Assembly: GCF_030291075.1 (NCBI RefSeq)
Contig: NZ_CP127407.1
Location: forward strand, 494,001 to 558,000
Reading direction: 5' to 3'
From: Stenotrophomonas sp. 57
GTDB taxonomy: Bacteria > Pseudomonadota > Gammaproteobacteria > Xanthomonadales > Xanthomonadaceae
Length of the DNA: 64,000 nucleotides
Position numbers and translations under genes: made by a program. Below the pieces are notes generated by a model that was given only the letters and a program-made list of their open reading frames with translations, was not told where the DNA came from and searched no databases. Shown in pieces: positions 42,457-51,195 of this stretch; the stretch's first letter is position 1, and each line of letters opens with the position of its first letter.

Positions 42457-43244
42457 ACCATGGACAGGCCTTGATCGACCACAACCGTGCTGCCTGGGAC
42501 CGCCAGGCCAGCGAAGTGCGCGAATGGTCGCGCCCGGTGGAAAGCTCAACCATTGCCGCCGCGCGCGAAGGCCGTTGGCAGGTGCACCTGACCCCACGCG
42601 CGCTGCCGCTGGACTGGCTGGGTGATGTGCGCGGCCGCCGCATCCTGTGCCTGGCCTCGGGCGGTGGCCAGCAGGCACCCGTGCTGGCGGCGGCCGGCGC
42701 AGACGTCACCGTGTTCGACCTGTCCGACGGGCAGCTGGAACAGGATCGCAGGGTCGCTGCGCGCGACGGCCTGCAGCTGCGCACCGTGCAGGGCGACATG
42801 CGCGACCTGCACGTATTCGCCAACGACAGCTTCGACGTGGTGTTCCATCCGATCTCCAACCTGTACGTACCCGACGTGCGCCCGGTGTGGACCGAATGCC
42901 GCCGCGTGCTGGCGCGCGACGGGATGCTGATGGCCAGTTTCTACAACCCGGTGCTGTTCGTCGGCGCGCGTGATCCGCAGCTGGATGCACAGGGCCTGAT
43001 CCGGCCGCAGTACGCCATTCCCTATTCGGATCTGGAAGATCTGCCATCGGCGGAACGCGAGGCGAAACTGGCCCGTGGTGACGCGCTGACCTTCGGCCAC
43101 AGCCTGACCGAACTGATTGGGGGGCAGCTGGATGCCGGCTTCGTCATCGATCGCTTCATGGAAGACTGGCAGCCGCGGCCGCGCTTCCTGATCGACCGTT
43201 ACCTGCCCACCTTCCTGGCCACCCGCGCACGCCGGATCGGCTGA
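42453..43244 (+). CDS. Class I SAM-dependent methyltransferase
   Basis: 263 residues from the ATG at 42453. SAM-binding motif ILCLASGGGQQAPVLAAAGADVTVFDLS (in parts) and downstream VVFHPISNLYVPD. It resembles small-molecule methyltransferases of the UbiE/Methyltransf_11 type (WDRQASEVREW start). Substrate unknown. Cotranslated with the upstream LysR gene (ATGA overlap), so the regulator may control it. Confidence 0.88.
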   Translation: MNHGQALIDHNRAAWDRQASEVREWSRPVESSTIAAAREGRWQVHLTPRALPLDWLGDVRGRRILCLASGGGQQAPVLAAAGADVTVFDLSDGQLEQDRRVAARDGLQLRTVQGDMRDLHVFANDSFDVVFHPISNLYVPDVRPVWTECRRVLARDGMLMASFYNPVLFVGARDPQLDAQGLIRPQYAIPYSDLEDLPSAEREAKLARGDALTFGHSLTELIGGQLDAGFVIDRFMEDWQPRPRFLIDRYLPTFLATRARRIG

Positions 43245-43271
43245 GGCGGATCCAGTAGAAAAAGGGCGGCG

Positions 43272-43285
43272 TACAATGGACGGCC
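43272..43285 (+). promoter_or_regulatory. TACAATGGACGGCC motif before gph
   Basis: Exact copy of the 14-mer at 33907. TACAAT looks like a -10 hexamer and overlaps the gph ATG at 43276; if it is the promoter, translation must start later (TTG at 43309). Confidence 0.45.
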
Positions 43286-43977
43286 CCACGTTGTACAGGC
43301 GCCGTCCCTTGTCGTATCCCTATCCGCTGGTCGTATTCGACCTCGATGGCACGCTGGTCGACAGCGCTGCCGATATCGCCGAAGCACTGAACCGCACGCT
43401 GGAGGACATCGGCTTGGCGCGCGTGCCGGAGGCCACCGTGCTGGGCTGGATCGGTGACGGTGTGCGTCGCCTGGTCGAACAGTCGCTGCAGGCCGCCGGC
43501 CGCGAGGTGGACCTGGCCGAGGTGATGCCGGTGTTCATGGTGCACTACCGTGAGTGCCTGCTGCGCAGCCCGCGCCTGTTCGATGGCGTGGGCGAAGCAC
43601 TGGCGCAGCTGCGTGCACGTGCTGTTCCGCTGGCCATCTGCACCAACAAGCCCGAAGCGCTGGTGCCGCCGCTGTTGCAGTATCTGGGTATCGATGATGC
43701 GTTCGCGCTGGTGCTGGGGGGCGATTCACTGCCGCAGCGCAAGCCCAGCGGTGAGCCACTGCGCCATATCGCAGCGCACTTCGGGCTGCCGGTGGCGTCC
43801 TGCCTGATGGTGGGTGATTCGTTGACCGATTACCGCGCCGCCGAAGATGCCGGCATGCCGATCGCACTGGTGCGCTACGGCTATCCGCGCGGCCTGGACC
43901 TGGCCACCGCGCATGCGGTGGCGGTGATCGATGACCTGCGTGAACTGCCGGGACTGACCGCCGGTATCCCGGGGTAG
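43276..43977 (+). CDS. gph: Phosphoglycolate phosphatase (HAD family)
   Basis: 233 residues from the ATG at 43276 (222 if it begins at the TTG at 43309, which keeps the usual short N-terminus). HAD motifs: FDLDGTLVDSAADIAEAL, CTNKPEAL, lysine in PQRKPSGEPL, and MVGDSLTDYRAAEDAG. Removes phosphate from 2-phosphoglycolate formed during DNA repair. AAAGGG precedes the ATG, but the same bases overlap a -10-like TACAAT shared with the rsmC promoter. The TAG stop is the start of a SMAG repeat. Confidence 0.88.
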   Translation: MDGPTLYRRRPLSYPYPLVVFDLDGTLVDSAADIAEALNRTLEDIGLARVPEATVLGWIGDGVRRLVEQSLQAAGREVDLAEVMPVFMVHYRECLLRSPRLFDGVGEALAQLRARAVPLAICTNKPEALVPPLLQYLGIDDAFALVLGGDSLPQRKPSGEPLRHIAAHFGLPVASCLMVGDSLTDYRAAEDAGMPIALVRYGYPRGLDLATAHAVAVIDDLRELPGLTAGIPG

Positions 43978-44058
43978 AGCCGAGCCCACGCTCGGCTGCT
44001 TGAATGCATGAGCCTAGCATGGGCTCGGCTCTACAGTAGATCGACGCCATGCGTCGAT
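43974..44058 (+). repeat. SMAG dimer plus single unit
   Basis: GTAGAGCCGAGCCCACGCTC and AGCATGGGCTCGGCTCTAC face each other (43974-44034), then GTAGATCGACGCCATGCGTC follows (44036). The first GTAG supplies the gph stop codon. Confidence 0.85.
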
Positions 44059-44061
44059 GGA

Positions 44062-44087
44062 AAACGCGCCGGGCAATGCCCGGCGCC
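44062..44087 (-). terminator. Terminator of btuB
   Basis: GGCGCCGGGC-ATT-GCCCGGCGCG hairpin followed by TTTTCC on the minus strand, starting 5 bases after the btuB stop codon. Confidence 0.75.
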
Positions 44088-44092
44088 TTCCT

Positions 44093-45934
44093 TCACTTCG
44101 GCTGGTAACGCACGCTCAACTGGTACTCACGACCCGGCTGGTTGAACCACGCCACCGTCTCATATCTGCGGTCGAACACGTTGGCGGCACGCGCCAGCAG
44201 CGACCACGACGGCGTCAGCGCGTACTCGGCGCGCACATCCAGCGTGCCGTAACCTCCCACCTTCACCGCATTGGCGGCATCGTCGTAGCGCTTGCCCGCA
44301 CCCTGCACGGTCAGGCCTGCGCGGAAGTCGCCGAAGCGGCGGTCGATGTCCAGGCGCGCGGTCTGCTGCGCGCGGCGAGGCAGCCAGTTGTCGAACTGGG
44401 TGCTGCCGCCGGTGCGGTTGCGCGGGTCGGTGTAGCTCAGCTGGGCGTTGATGTCGAAGCCGGCCAGCAGCAGGCTACCGGTCAGTTCGGCACCGCGGAT
44501 GCGGGCCTTCTCCACCTGCTGCATCCTGAAGGTCGCCGCATCGTAGGTGATCAGATCATCGACGCGGGTTTCATACACGTCCAGGCCCCAATGCCAGCCC
44601 TGGCCCTGCTGCGAAACACCCAGGTTGGCACTCTTCGACTTCTCCGGATTCAACGTCGGCACGCCGCTCCACGGGTCATACAGGTCGCTGAAGGTCGGTG
44701 CCTTGAACGCGGTGCCATAGCTGGCATTGACGCGCAGGCCGTGGCCCAGTTCCATCGCCCAGCCAACGCTGCCGGTGGCGTGGTTGCCGAACTGCTGGTT
44801 GTCGTCGTTGCGCGCGCTGGCCTGCAGCTGGTGGCGGCCGAAGCGGCCCTGGTACTGCACGAATACGCCGGTGTTGCGGCGGCTGTCGACGAGGTAACCC
44901 GCGCTGCTGCCATCCAGGTTGTCTTCGCTCCAGTCCACGCCTGCGCTCAGCAGCTGGCCTTCGGCCACGCCGATATCGCCCTGCAGCGAGGCGCTGTCGC
45001 GGTGGGTCTGTGCGCTGCCACGTGCACCGAAGTCGCCGAAGTTGTCCGACTCGTTGTCACTGCGGCCGACGCTTGCGGTGAATGCCAGGCGCTCGGACGG
45101 GGTGTAGCGCACCTTGCCGGCCAGCACCTGCTGGCGGGTCTCGGAGTAGTTGTAGTAGCCGTCGTAGTGGTTCCTGCCGTCGGCGCGCAGCGCGCTGCCT
45201 TCCACGTTCCACTTCTCGTTGAAGGTATAGCCACCGCGCAGGCTCTTGGACAGGTTGCGGTAGCCGTCGCGGTCGGGCTCGTTGGCGAAACAGCCGGCGA
45301 ACAGCGTGGCCGAGCCGCGGCAGGCATCGATGCCATCGGAATGCTGGTAGGCGATGTCGGCACCGAACCAGCCGCGCTCGGTACCACCGCCAATGCCACC
45401 GCTGGCTTCACGCAGCCCGTTGCTGCCACCGCCAAGCTGGAAATGCGGGGCGAAATCGCCCTGGTTGCGGCGGGTGAAGATCTGGATCACGCCACCGATG
45501 GCGTCGGCGCCGTACAGGCTCGACTGCGGGCCGCGCACGATTTCCACGCGTTCGATCTGCGCCAGTGGCAGGTCCTGGTACATGGCCAGGCCGAGGTCGG
45601 CGCTGTTGATGCGCACGCCATCGACCAGCACCACCGTGTGGCTGGAATTGGTACCGCGCAGGAACAGCGAGCTCTGCTTGCCGAGCCCGCCGGCATTGGT
45701 GAGGTTGATGCCGGCGCGGCCACGCAGCAGCTCCTGCAGCGAGGTCGCCTGGCTCGCTTCGATCTGTGCGCGATCGATCACCTGTGCCGGCGCGATGCTG
45801 TCCTGCAGGGCAATCGGGGTGCGGGTAGCGGTGACCAGGATCTGGTCGAGCGCGGTGGTGTCCTCGTTGGCCTGTGCCAGCGCGGGCAGGGCGGCCAGCA
45901 CGGCCAGGGACAGCATTCGGGACTGCAGCTTCAT
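44093..45934 (-). CDS. btuB: TonB-dependent vitamin B12 receptor
   Basis: 613 residues from the ATG at 45934. Signal peptide (LSLAVLAALPALAQA), TonB box region ALDQILVTATRTP, plug (IAPAQVIDRAQIEASQ, LLRGRAGINLTNAGG, VEIVRGPQSSLYGADAIGG) and a beta-barrel ending in YQLSVRYQPK (no terminal Phe; Lys is last). E. coli BtuB transports cobalamin across the outer membrane; the riboswitch upstream strongly supports the same role here. Monocistronic, with terminator. Confidence 0.94.
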   Translation of the reverse strand: MKLQSRMLSLAVLAALPALAQANEDTTALDQILVTATRTPIALQDSIAPAQVIDRAQIEASQATSLQELLRGRAGINLTNAGGLGKQSSLFLRGTNSSHTVVLVDGVRINSADLGLAMYQDLPLAQIERVEIVRGPQSSLYGADAIGGVIQIFTRRNQGDFAPHFQLGGGSNGLREASGGIGGGTERGWFGADIAYQHSDGIDACRGSATLFAGCFANEPDRDGYRNLSKSLRGGYTFNEKWNVEGSALRADGRNHYDGYYNYSETRQQVLAGKVRYTPSERLAFTASVGRSDNESDNFGDFGARGSAQTHRDSASLQGDIGVAEGQLLSAGVDWSEDNLDGSSAGYLVDSRRNTGVFVQYQGRFGRHQLQASARNDDNQQFGNHATGSVGWAMELGHGLRVNASYGTAFKAPTFSDLYDPWSGVPTLNPEKSKSANLGVSQQGQGWHWGLDVYETRVDDLITYDAATFRMQQVEKARIRGAELTGSLLLAGFDINAQLSYTDPRNRTGGSTQFDNWLPRRAQQTARLDIDRRFGDFRAGLTVQGAGKRYDDAANAVKVGGYGTLDVRAEYALTPSWSLLARAANVFDRRYETVAWFNQPGREYQLSVRYQPK

Positions 45935-46059
45935 GGGGGACTCCAGGTGCCACGCACGCCCGCGTGGCGAAGGGGAGGAGCCGCGAAGGCAGGCACGCGC
46001 CGATGCCGCAGCATGGGCTGCGGTCATCCAGCGCCATGCCCACCGCATCGCGACCTGAG

Positions 46060-46240
46060 GCTTCCGGGCCGGTCTCCGGGCTTGCCGCCGGGTGGCGCGA
46101 GGCCACCGTCCAGGCGCCTTCCCATGCCCGTGGCACAGTGGCGGTGTTGCCTGGAACTGACGTGCTTACCGTTGCGGGGGCAGCGCCGGCCTGGCGTGGA
46201 ATCACGCGTCACCGGCTTCCCGTTTCAACCTGCCGGCCGT
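46060..46240 (-). promoter_or_regulatory. Cobalamin (AdoCbl) riboswitch controlling btuB
   Basis: On the minus strand the conserved elements appear in order: GGGAAGCCGGTG near the 5' side (46208-46222), the B12-box core CTGCCCCCGCAACGGTAA (46166-46183), CCACTGTGCCACGGGCATGG (46122-46141) and AGCCCGGAGACCGGCC (46067-46082). This is the typical layout of the RF00174 family. It lies about 125 bases before btuB, leaving room for an expression platform that sequesters the ribosome site when B12 is bound. Confidence 0.93.
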
Positions 46241-46415
46241 GGCCGCAGGTCACCTGGAAGTGGGCGCAGTCTACGGCATCGCAGGCAGTCCCGTTGCGTC
46301 GCGTCTGCTCGACTGCTTCGGCCGTGCCTTTAGAATGGTTGCTCGATCCCGTGGTGCCGTTGCCGATGTCCGCCCGTTTTCCGCTGTACCTGCGTTGCCC
46401 GTCCGGGACGCACGC

Positions 46416-46994
46416 ATGATCCTCGACCTGGTCCGCCATGCCGGCAATGGCCGTGATGAATACCTTGATGGCCGCAGCGACCCTCCGCAACTGGCTGGCC
46501 TGCCGCAGGAACTGATCGAGGCCTATGCCGCGCAGCCCTGGGGGCGGGTGATCAGTTCACCGCGGTTGCGTGCGCTGCACACCGCCATGGCGCTGGCCAC
46601 GCCGCGCGGGCTGGACGTGGAAGCAGACGAGGAATGGGAAGAGCTGGACTTCGGCGATTGGGACGGGCAGTCGCTGTTCGACCTGCCGGAAGACGCAGTG
46701 GCGGCCTTCCACGCCGATCCGCATGCGTTCCCGCCGCCGAACGGCGAGAGCTGGGGGCATTTCGAGCGGCGCATCGCGCGCGCGCTGGATCGCCTGCTTG
46801 ACGAGGATGACCCGGTGCCGACGCTGGTGGTCAGCCACGGTGGCCCGCTGCGCATGGTGCTGTCGCAGGTCTGCGGCCTGCCGATGTCGCTTTGCTGGGC
46901 GCTGCGCATCGACCACGGCACGCGCCTGCGGGTGTGGCTGGAGCGGGGTGAGGTCGGGCTGGTGGGTGAGCTGCTGGAGCTGCAGCAGCCCTGA
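46416..46994 (+). CDS. Histidine-phosphatase family protein (CobC-like)
   Basis: 192 residues from the ATG at 46416. Family features: catalytic histidine in LVRHAGNGRDEYLDGR (the usual RHG reads RHA), ISSPRLRALHTA, EELDFGDWDGQ and the second histidine in VVSHGGPLRMVL. This branch includes alpha-ribazole-phosphate phosphatase CobC, which works late in cobalamin assembly. Its place directly opposite the B12 riboswitch and btuB argues for that function, although the rest of the cobalamin pathway is not in the window. Confidence 0.85.
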   Translation: MILDLVRHAGNGRDEYLDGRSDPPQLAGLPQELIEAYAAQPWGRVISSPRLRALHTAMALATPRGLDVEADEEWEELDFGDWDGQSLFDLPEDAVAAFHADPHAFPPPNGESWGHFERRIARALDRLLDEDDPVPTLVVSHGGPLRMVLSQVCGLPMSLCWALRIDHGTRLRVWLERGEVGLVGELLELQQP

Positions 46995-47003
46995 TCTGCT
47001 CTG

Positions 47004-47070
47004 GTAGAGCCGAGCCATGCTCGGCTGCACTTCGATCAGAAAAGCCAGCCGAGCGTGGGCTCGCCTCTAC
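47004..47070 (+). repeat. SMAG dimer
   Basis: GTAGAGCCGAGCCATGCTCG and CCGAGCGTGGGCTCGCCTCTAC (in parts) facing each other, between the CobC-like gene and the convergent tfoX gene. Confidence 0.85.
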
Positions 47071-47083
47071 AGAAGGGCGCGGC

Positions 47084-47446
47084 TCAATCCTCGTCCGCGC
47101 CCTCGTCAACGCTGTCTTCAGCGTCATCACCGGCATCGAAGCGCTGCTCATGCACCGGGCCCGAGGCCGGGCCGGCCGCCTTCAGCGGATGCGCGGCGAT
47201 ACGCGCTTCATAGTCCTGCACCAGCGCATCGCGCTGCGGCTCGCTCAGCTCCTGCCAGTGGCAGTCCAGCAATGCACCTTCCAGCGAGTACAGCAGGTTC
47301 AGGCTGGGCTTGAAGCCGGCACGCTTGACCTTGACGAAGGCACCGACCGCACCGATCGCGACCAGGTCGTCGCGGCTGCGCAGGCCGACCTGGCGCAGCC
47401 AGGCTGCACTTTTGGGGCCGATGTTGCGCAGCTTCGGTGCGCTCAT
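47084..47446 (-). CDS. TfoX/Sxy C-terminal domain protein
   Basis: 120 residues. N-terminal part carries the TfoX-C motif (LRNIGPKSAAWLRQVGLRSRDDLVAIGAV, in parts; FKPSLNLLYSLEGAL; LPHWQEL-type end CHWQELSEPQRDAL). The TfoX N-terminal domain is missing, which is common in Xanthomonads. A C-terminal acidic tail (DAGDDAEDSVDEGADED) follows. Some such proteins affect competence in other genera; role here unknown. Overlaps the upstream fRMsr gene by 4 bases. Confidence 0.85.
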   Translation of the reverse strand: MSAPKLRNIGPKSAAWLRQVGLRSRDDLVAIGAVGAFVKVKRAGFKPSLNLLYSLEGALLDCHWQELSEPQRDALVQDYEARIAAHPLKAAGPASGPVHEQRFDAGDDAEDSVDEGADED

Positions 47447-47925
47447 CCCAACGCCTCGACGAACACGCGGGCGATGGCTTCCAGGCCAGCCTGATCCTCG
47501 GCGTCGAAGCGGCCGACCTTCGGGCTGTCGATGTCGAACACGCCGATCAGTTCATCACCACGCAGCAGCGGCACCACCAGTTCCGAGCGCGAGGCCGAAT
47601 CGCAGGCGATATGGCCGGGGAAGGCATCGACGTCCTCCACGCGCTGGGTCACGCGCTGGGTGGCGGCGGCGCCGCACACGCCCTTGTCCAGCGGGATGCG
47701 TACGCAGGCCGGCAGGCCCTGGAACGGGCCGACCACCAGTTCCTTGCCGTCGTACAGGTAGAAGCCCACCCAGTTCAGGTCGGGCAGGGCGTGGTAGACC
47801 AGTGCAGAGAGGTTGGCCGCGTTGGCGATGCGGTCGGACTCGCCGTAGACCAGGCCTCGGGCCTGTTCCAGCAGCTGGGCGTATTGTTCCGGCTTGCTGC
47901 CGGTGAGCGAGGCATTGGCGAACAT
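47443..47925 (-). CDS. msrC: Free methionine-R-sulfoxide reductase (GAF domain)
   Basis: 160 residues, all GAF domain, as in E. coli YebR/MsrC. The redox cysteines are in PACVRIPLDKGVCGAAATQ and HIACDSASRSELVVP; the GAF core is WVGFYLYDGKELVVGPFQG. Reduces free methionine-R-sulfoxide, complementing MsrA/MsrB, which act on protein-bound and S-form substrates. Upstream partner of the TfoX-C gene (4-base overlap). Confidence 0.9.
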   Translation of the reverse strand: MFANASLTGSKPEQYAQLLEQARGLVYGESDRIANAANLSALVYHALPDLNWVGFYLYDGKELVVGPFQGLPACVRIPLDKGVCGAAATQRVTQRVEDVDAFPGHIACDSASRSELVVPLLRGDELIGVFDIDSPKVGRFDAEDQAGLEAIARVFVEALG

Positions 47926-47993
47926 GGTTGCAGTCTAGCAAGCGCGCCGGGCCGGCGATAATGCACACACTGTTGCCCTGTTGGAGCCCTTCG

Positions 47994-48677
47994 ATGCCGT
48001 TGCCCGCCACGCTGCCGCCCGCCCTGTTCGTCACCGGCACCGATACCGGGATCGGCAAGACCGCCACCAGTACCGCCCTGCTGCATGCGCTGCGCCGGCG
48101 CGGGCTGCGCGCGGTCGGGATGAAGCCGGTGGCCAGCGGCAGTGAGGACCTGGGGCAGGGCCTGCGCAATGAAGACGCGCTGGCGCTGCAGGCGGCCAGC
48201 TGGCCGGTGCCGGACTACGCGGATCTGAACCCGTACGCGCTGCGGCAGCCGCTGGCACCGGAGCTGGCTGCTGCCGAGGATGGTGTGCAGGTTGAACTGG
48301 CGCCGATCGTGGCTGCGTTCGAACGACTGCGTGCGCAGGCCGATGTGGTGGTGGTGGAGGGCGTGGGCGGTTGGCTGGCGCCGGTTTCGGCCACGCTGGA
48401 TCAGCTCGATCTGGTGCGTGCGCTGCAGTTGCCGGTGCTGCTGGTGGTGGGCATGCGGCTGGGCTGCGTGAACCACGCGCGGCTGACTGCGCAATCACTG
48501 CAGGCCAGCGGCGTGGACTGTCTGGGCTGGATCGGCAACCACATCGACCCGGCGATGCAGCGCCAGGACGAGAACGTGGCCACGCTGCAGCAGCGCCTGC
48601 CGATGCCGTGCTGGGGGCGGCTGCCCAATCTTCCGGGGGCGGATGGCCAGATCCTGAGCACGCACCTGCTCGATTGA
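47994..48677 (+). CDS. bioD: Dethiobiotin synthetase
   Basis: 227 residues from the ATG at 47994. P-loop FVTGTDTGIGKTATS and VVVEGVGGWLAPVS are typical of BioD, along with MKPVASG. Makes the ureido ring of dethiobiotin from DAPA, CO2 and ATP, the step before biotin. It stands apart from the other biotin genes, as is usual in Xanthomonads. Confidence 0.95.
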   Translation: MPLPATLPPALFVTGTDTGIGKTATSTALLHALRRRGLRAVGMKPVASGSEDLGQGLRNEDALALQAASWPVPDYADLNPYALRQPLAPELAAAEDGVQVELAPIVAAFERLRAQADVVVVEGVGGWLAPVSATLDQLDLVRALQLPVLLVVGMRLGCVNHARLTAQSLQASGVDCLGWIGNHIDPAMQRQDENVATLQQRLPMPCWGRLPNLPGADGQILSTHLLD

Positions 48678-48685
48678 CCTGCCTA

Positions 48686-48760
48686 CTGTAGAGCCGAGCC
48701 CATGCTCGGCTCAGTGGGGGACCATTGGCGAAGGGCAGCCGAGCGTAGGCTCGGCTCTAC
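48686..48760 (+). repeat. SMAG dimer overlapping the mocR stop
   Basis: GTAGAGCCGAGCCCATGCTC and CCGAGCGTAGGCTCGGCTCTAC (in parts) face each other. On the minus strand the right-hand GTAG gives the TAG stop codon of the mocR gene (48757-48759). Confidence 0.85.
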
Positions 48761-50208
48761 AGGAGCTGGCGCGCCGCCAGCTCCCGCGCAATCGCGCCCA
48801 GTCGCTCCACCGCGCCGATGACGTGCGCGTCCAGCGTCTGGCAGCACGACAGCCGCAGGCAATGGCGGTAACGCGCGCCACGCGAATACATTTGGCCGGG
48901 CATGAACACGATGTCCTCGTTCAATGCACGCTCGAACAGCTCGCGCGTATCCACGCCCGGCAGTTCCAGCCACAGCAGGAATCCACCCTGCGGTTCAGTG
49001 GCGCGGGTGCCGGCCGGGAAGTGCTCGGCCACCAGCTGCCGCAGCCGTCCGACCTGTTCGCGATACAGGCGACGCATGCGATGCAGATGGTGCTCGTAGC
49101 TGCCGGCTTCCAGATAGGCCGCCACCGCATCACCCAGCAGCTGCGGCTCGCCACCGGTGGACTGGAACTTCAGCAGCGCGATGCGCTCGGCGAAGCGGCC
49201 ACCATCGAGCCAGCCGACGCGGTAATCCGGTGCCAGCGTCTTGGAGAAGCCGCCGACGACCATCACCCAGCCGTCGCGATCAAACGCCTTCAGCAAGGGC
49301 GCCGGCGGCTCGCAGAACTGCAGTTCTGCGTACACCGCATCCTCGATCAACGGCAGCTGGCGCGCGTTGACCAGCTCGGCCAGACGTTGCTTGTCGGCGG
49401 TCCGCATGGTGCAGCCCAGCGGGTTGTGCACGGTCGGCATCACCACCAGCGCGGCCAGTGGCGTGTGCTCCAGCATCGCATCCAGCGCGTCGACGTCCAG
49501 GCCGTGCTGCGGGTGGGTGGGCAGTTCGATGGCCTGCAGGCCGAGGTTGGCCAGCAACGGGTACAGATTGAAGTAGGACGGCGCTTCGATGCCGACCGCG
49601 TCGCCCGGTTGGGTCACTGCACGCAACGCCAGCTGCAGCGCTTCCATCGCACCGTGGGTCAGCAGCAGGCGCTCGGCGTGGGTGTGCAGGCCCATGCGCG
49701 GACCACGGCGCACGATCTGCGCCAGCAGCCGTGGTGAACCATTCGGGCGCGCGTAGGTCTCCACCGTCTGCTGGCCGTGGCGCAGCACCTGGGCAGTGTG
49801 CCTGGCGAGCTGCGCGCCGGGGTAGAACTGGCGACCGCGCGGGCCGGCGAAGGCCAGGTCGATCACGCCCGGGCGGCGCTGTGCTTCCAGCACGCGCGCC
49901 ATCAGTACCTGCTGCAGTGGTGCGGTGGGCGCGGAGGGCACATCGCGCAACGACCGTTCCGGCACCGACAGCCGCGGCGCGACCTCGAAGCCGGCCTTGG
50001 GCCGGGGAATCACCAGCCCGGCATCCTCCAGCTGGCGATAGGCGGCGATCACCGTGTTCAGGCTGAGCCGGCGCTGCGATGCCATCTGCCGCAGCGACGG
50101 CAGGCGGCTGCCTACTGGAAGCCGGCCGCCGTGGATGGCCTCGGCCAGTTCATCGGACAGCCGCTGGTAGCGGGGAGGGATCATCGCGCTGTGGTCATCT
50201 GTATCCAT
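48757..50208 (-). CDS. MocR-type regulator (GntR helix-turn-helix plus aminotransferase domain)
   Basis: 483 residues from the ATG at 50208. GntR HTH at about 10-75 (YQRLSDELAEAIHGGRLPVGSRLPS in parts, SLNTVIAAYRQLEDAGLVIPRPKAG in parts), then a fold-type I aminotransferase domain with VGGFSKTLAPDYRVGW carrying the PLP lysine and PTVHNPLGCTM. MocR proteins usually regulate PLP, amino-acid or GABA genes by sensing PLP and a ligand. No target gene is obvious next to it. Its stop codon lies in a SMAG repeat. Confidence 0.9.
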   Translation of the reverse strand: MDTDDHSAMIPPRYQRLSDELAEAIHGGRLPVGSRLPSLRQMASQRRLSLNTVIAAYRQLEDAGLVIPRPKAGFEVAPRLSVPERSLRDVPSAPTAPLQQVLMARVLEAQRRPGVIDLAFAGPRGRQFYPGAQLARHTAQVLRHGQQTVETYARPNGSPRLLAQIVRRGPRMGLHTHAERLLLTHGAMEALQLALRAVTQPGDAVGIEAPSYFNLYPLLANLGLQAIELPTHPQHGLDVDALDAMLEHTPLAALVVMPTVHNPLGCTMRTADKQRLAELVNARQLPLIEDAVYAELQFCEPPAPLLKAFDRDGWVMVVGGFSKTLAPDYRVGWLDGGRFAERIALLKFQSTGGEPQLLGDAVAAYLEAGSYEHHLHRMRRLYREQVGRLRQLVAEHFPAGTRATEPQGGFLLWLELPGVDTRELFERALNEDIVFMPGQMYSRGARYRHCLRLSCCQTLDAHVIGAVERLGAIARELAARQLL

Positions 50209-50307
50209 CGAACATCCCGCCATCTGGTGCTGTACCCATGATGATGGCGAGCCTAGCATGGCGGTGTCGGCTGGGCCTGATCGGGGCACGGCCGGTACTT
50301 TCCAAGC

Positions 50308-50338
50308 GCACGGCTGGATGGCCGTGCGTCTTTTTTTT
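50308..50338 (+). terminator. Strong intrinsic terminator on the plus strand with no gene upstream
   Basis: GCACGGC-TGGATG-GCCGTGC stem followed by GTC and eight T. It points rightward, but the nearest plus-strand gene is bioD, 1.6 kb away, and both neighbouring genes are on the minus strand. It may end a small RNA that begins opposite the mocR start. Confidence 0.65.
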
Positions 50339-50340
50339 GT

Positions 50341-50400
50341 GTAGAGCCGAGCCCATGCTGCTTTTCCGCCAACAGCAGCCGAGCGTGGGCTCAGCGCTAC
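50341..50400 (+). repeat. SMAG dimer
   Basis: GTAGAGCCGAGCCCATGCTG and CAGCCGAGCGTGGGCTCAGC-GCTAC face each other, directly after the terminator and before the msrA end. The remaining gap to 50443 holds nothing recognisable. Confidence 0.75.
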
Positions 50401-50443
50401 AGAAGAGCAGCCCAAGCACCGATCAGCCTCGGGGGAAAAGCCG

Positions 50444-51181
<738 letters not shown>

Positions 51182-51195
51182 CGTGTCCTCCCGGT

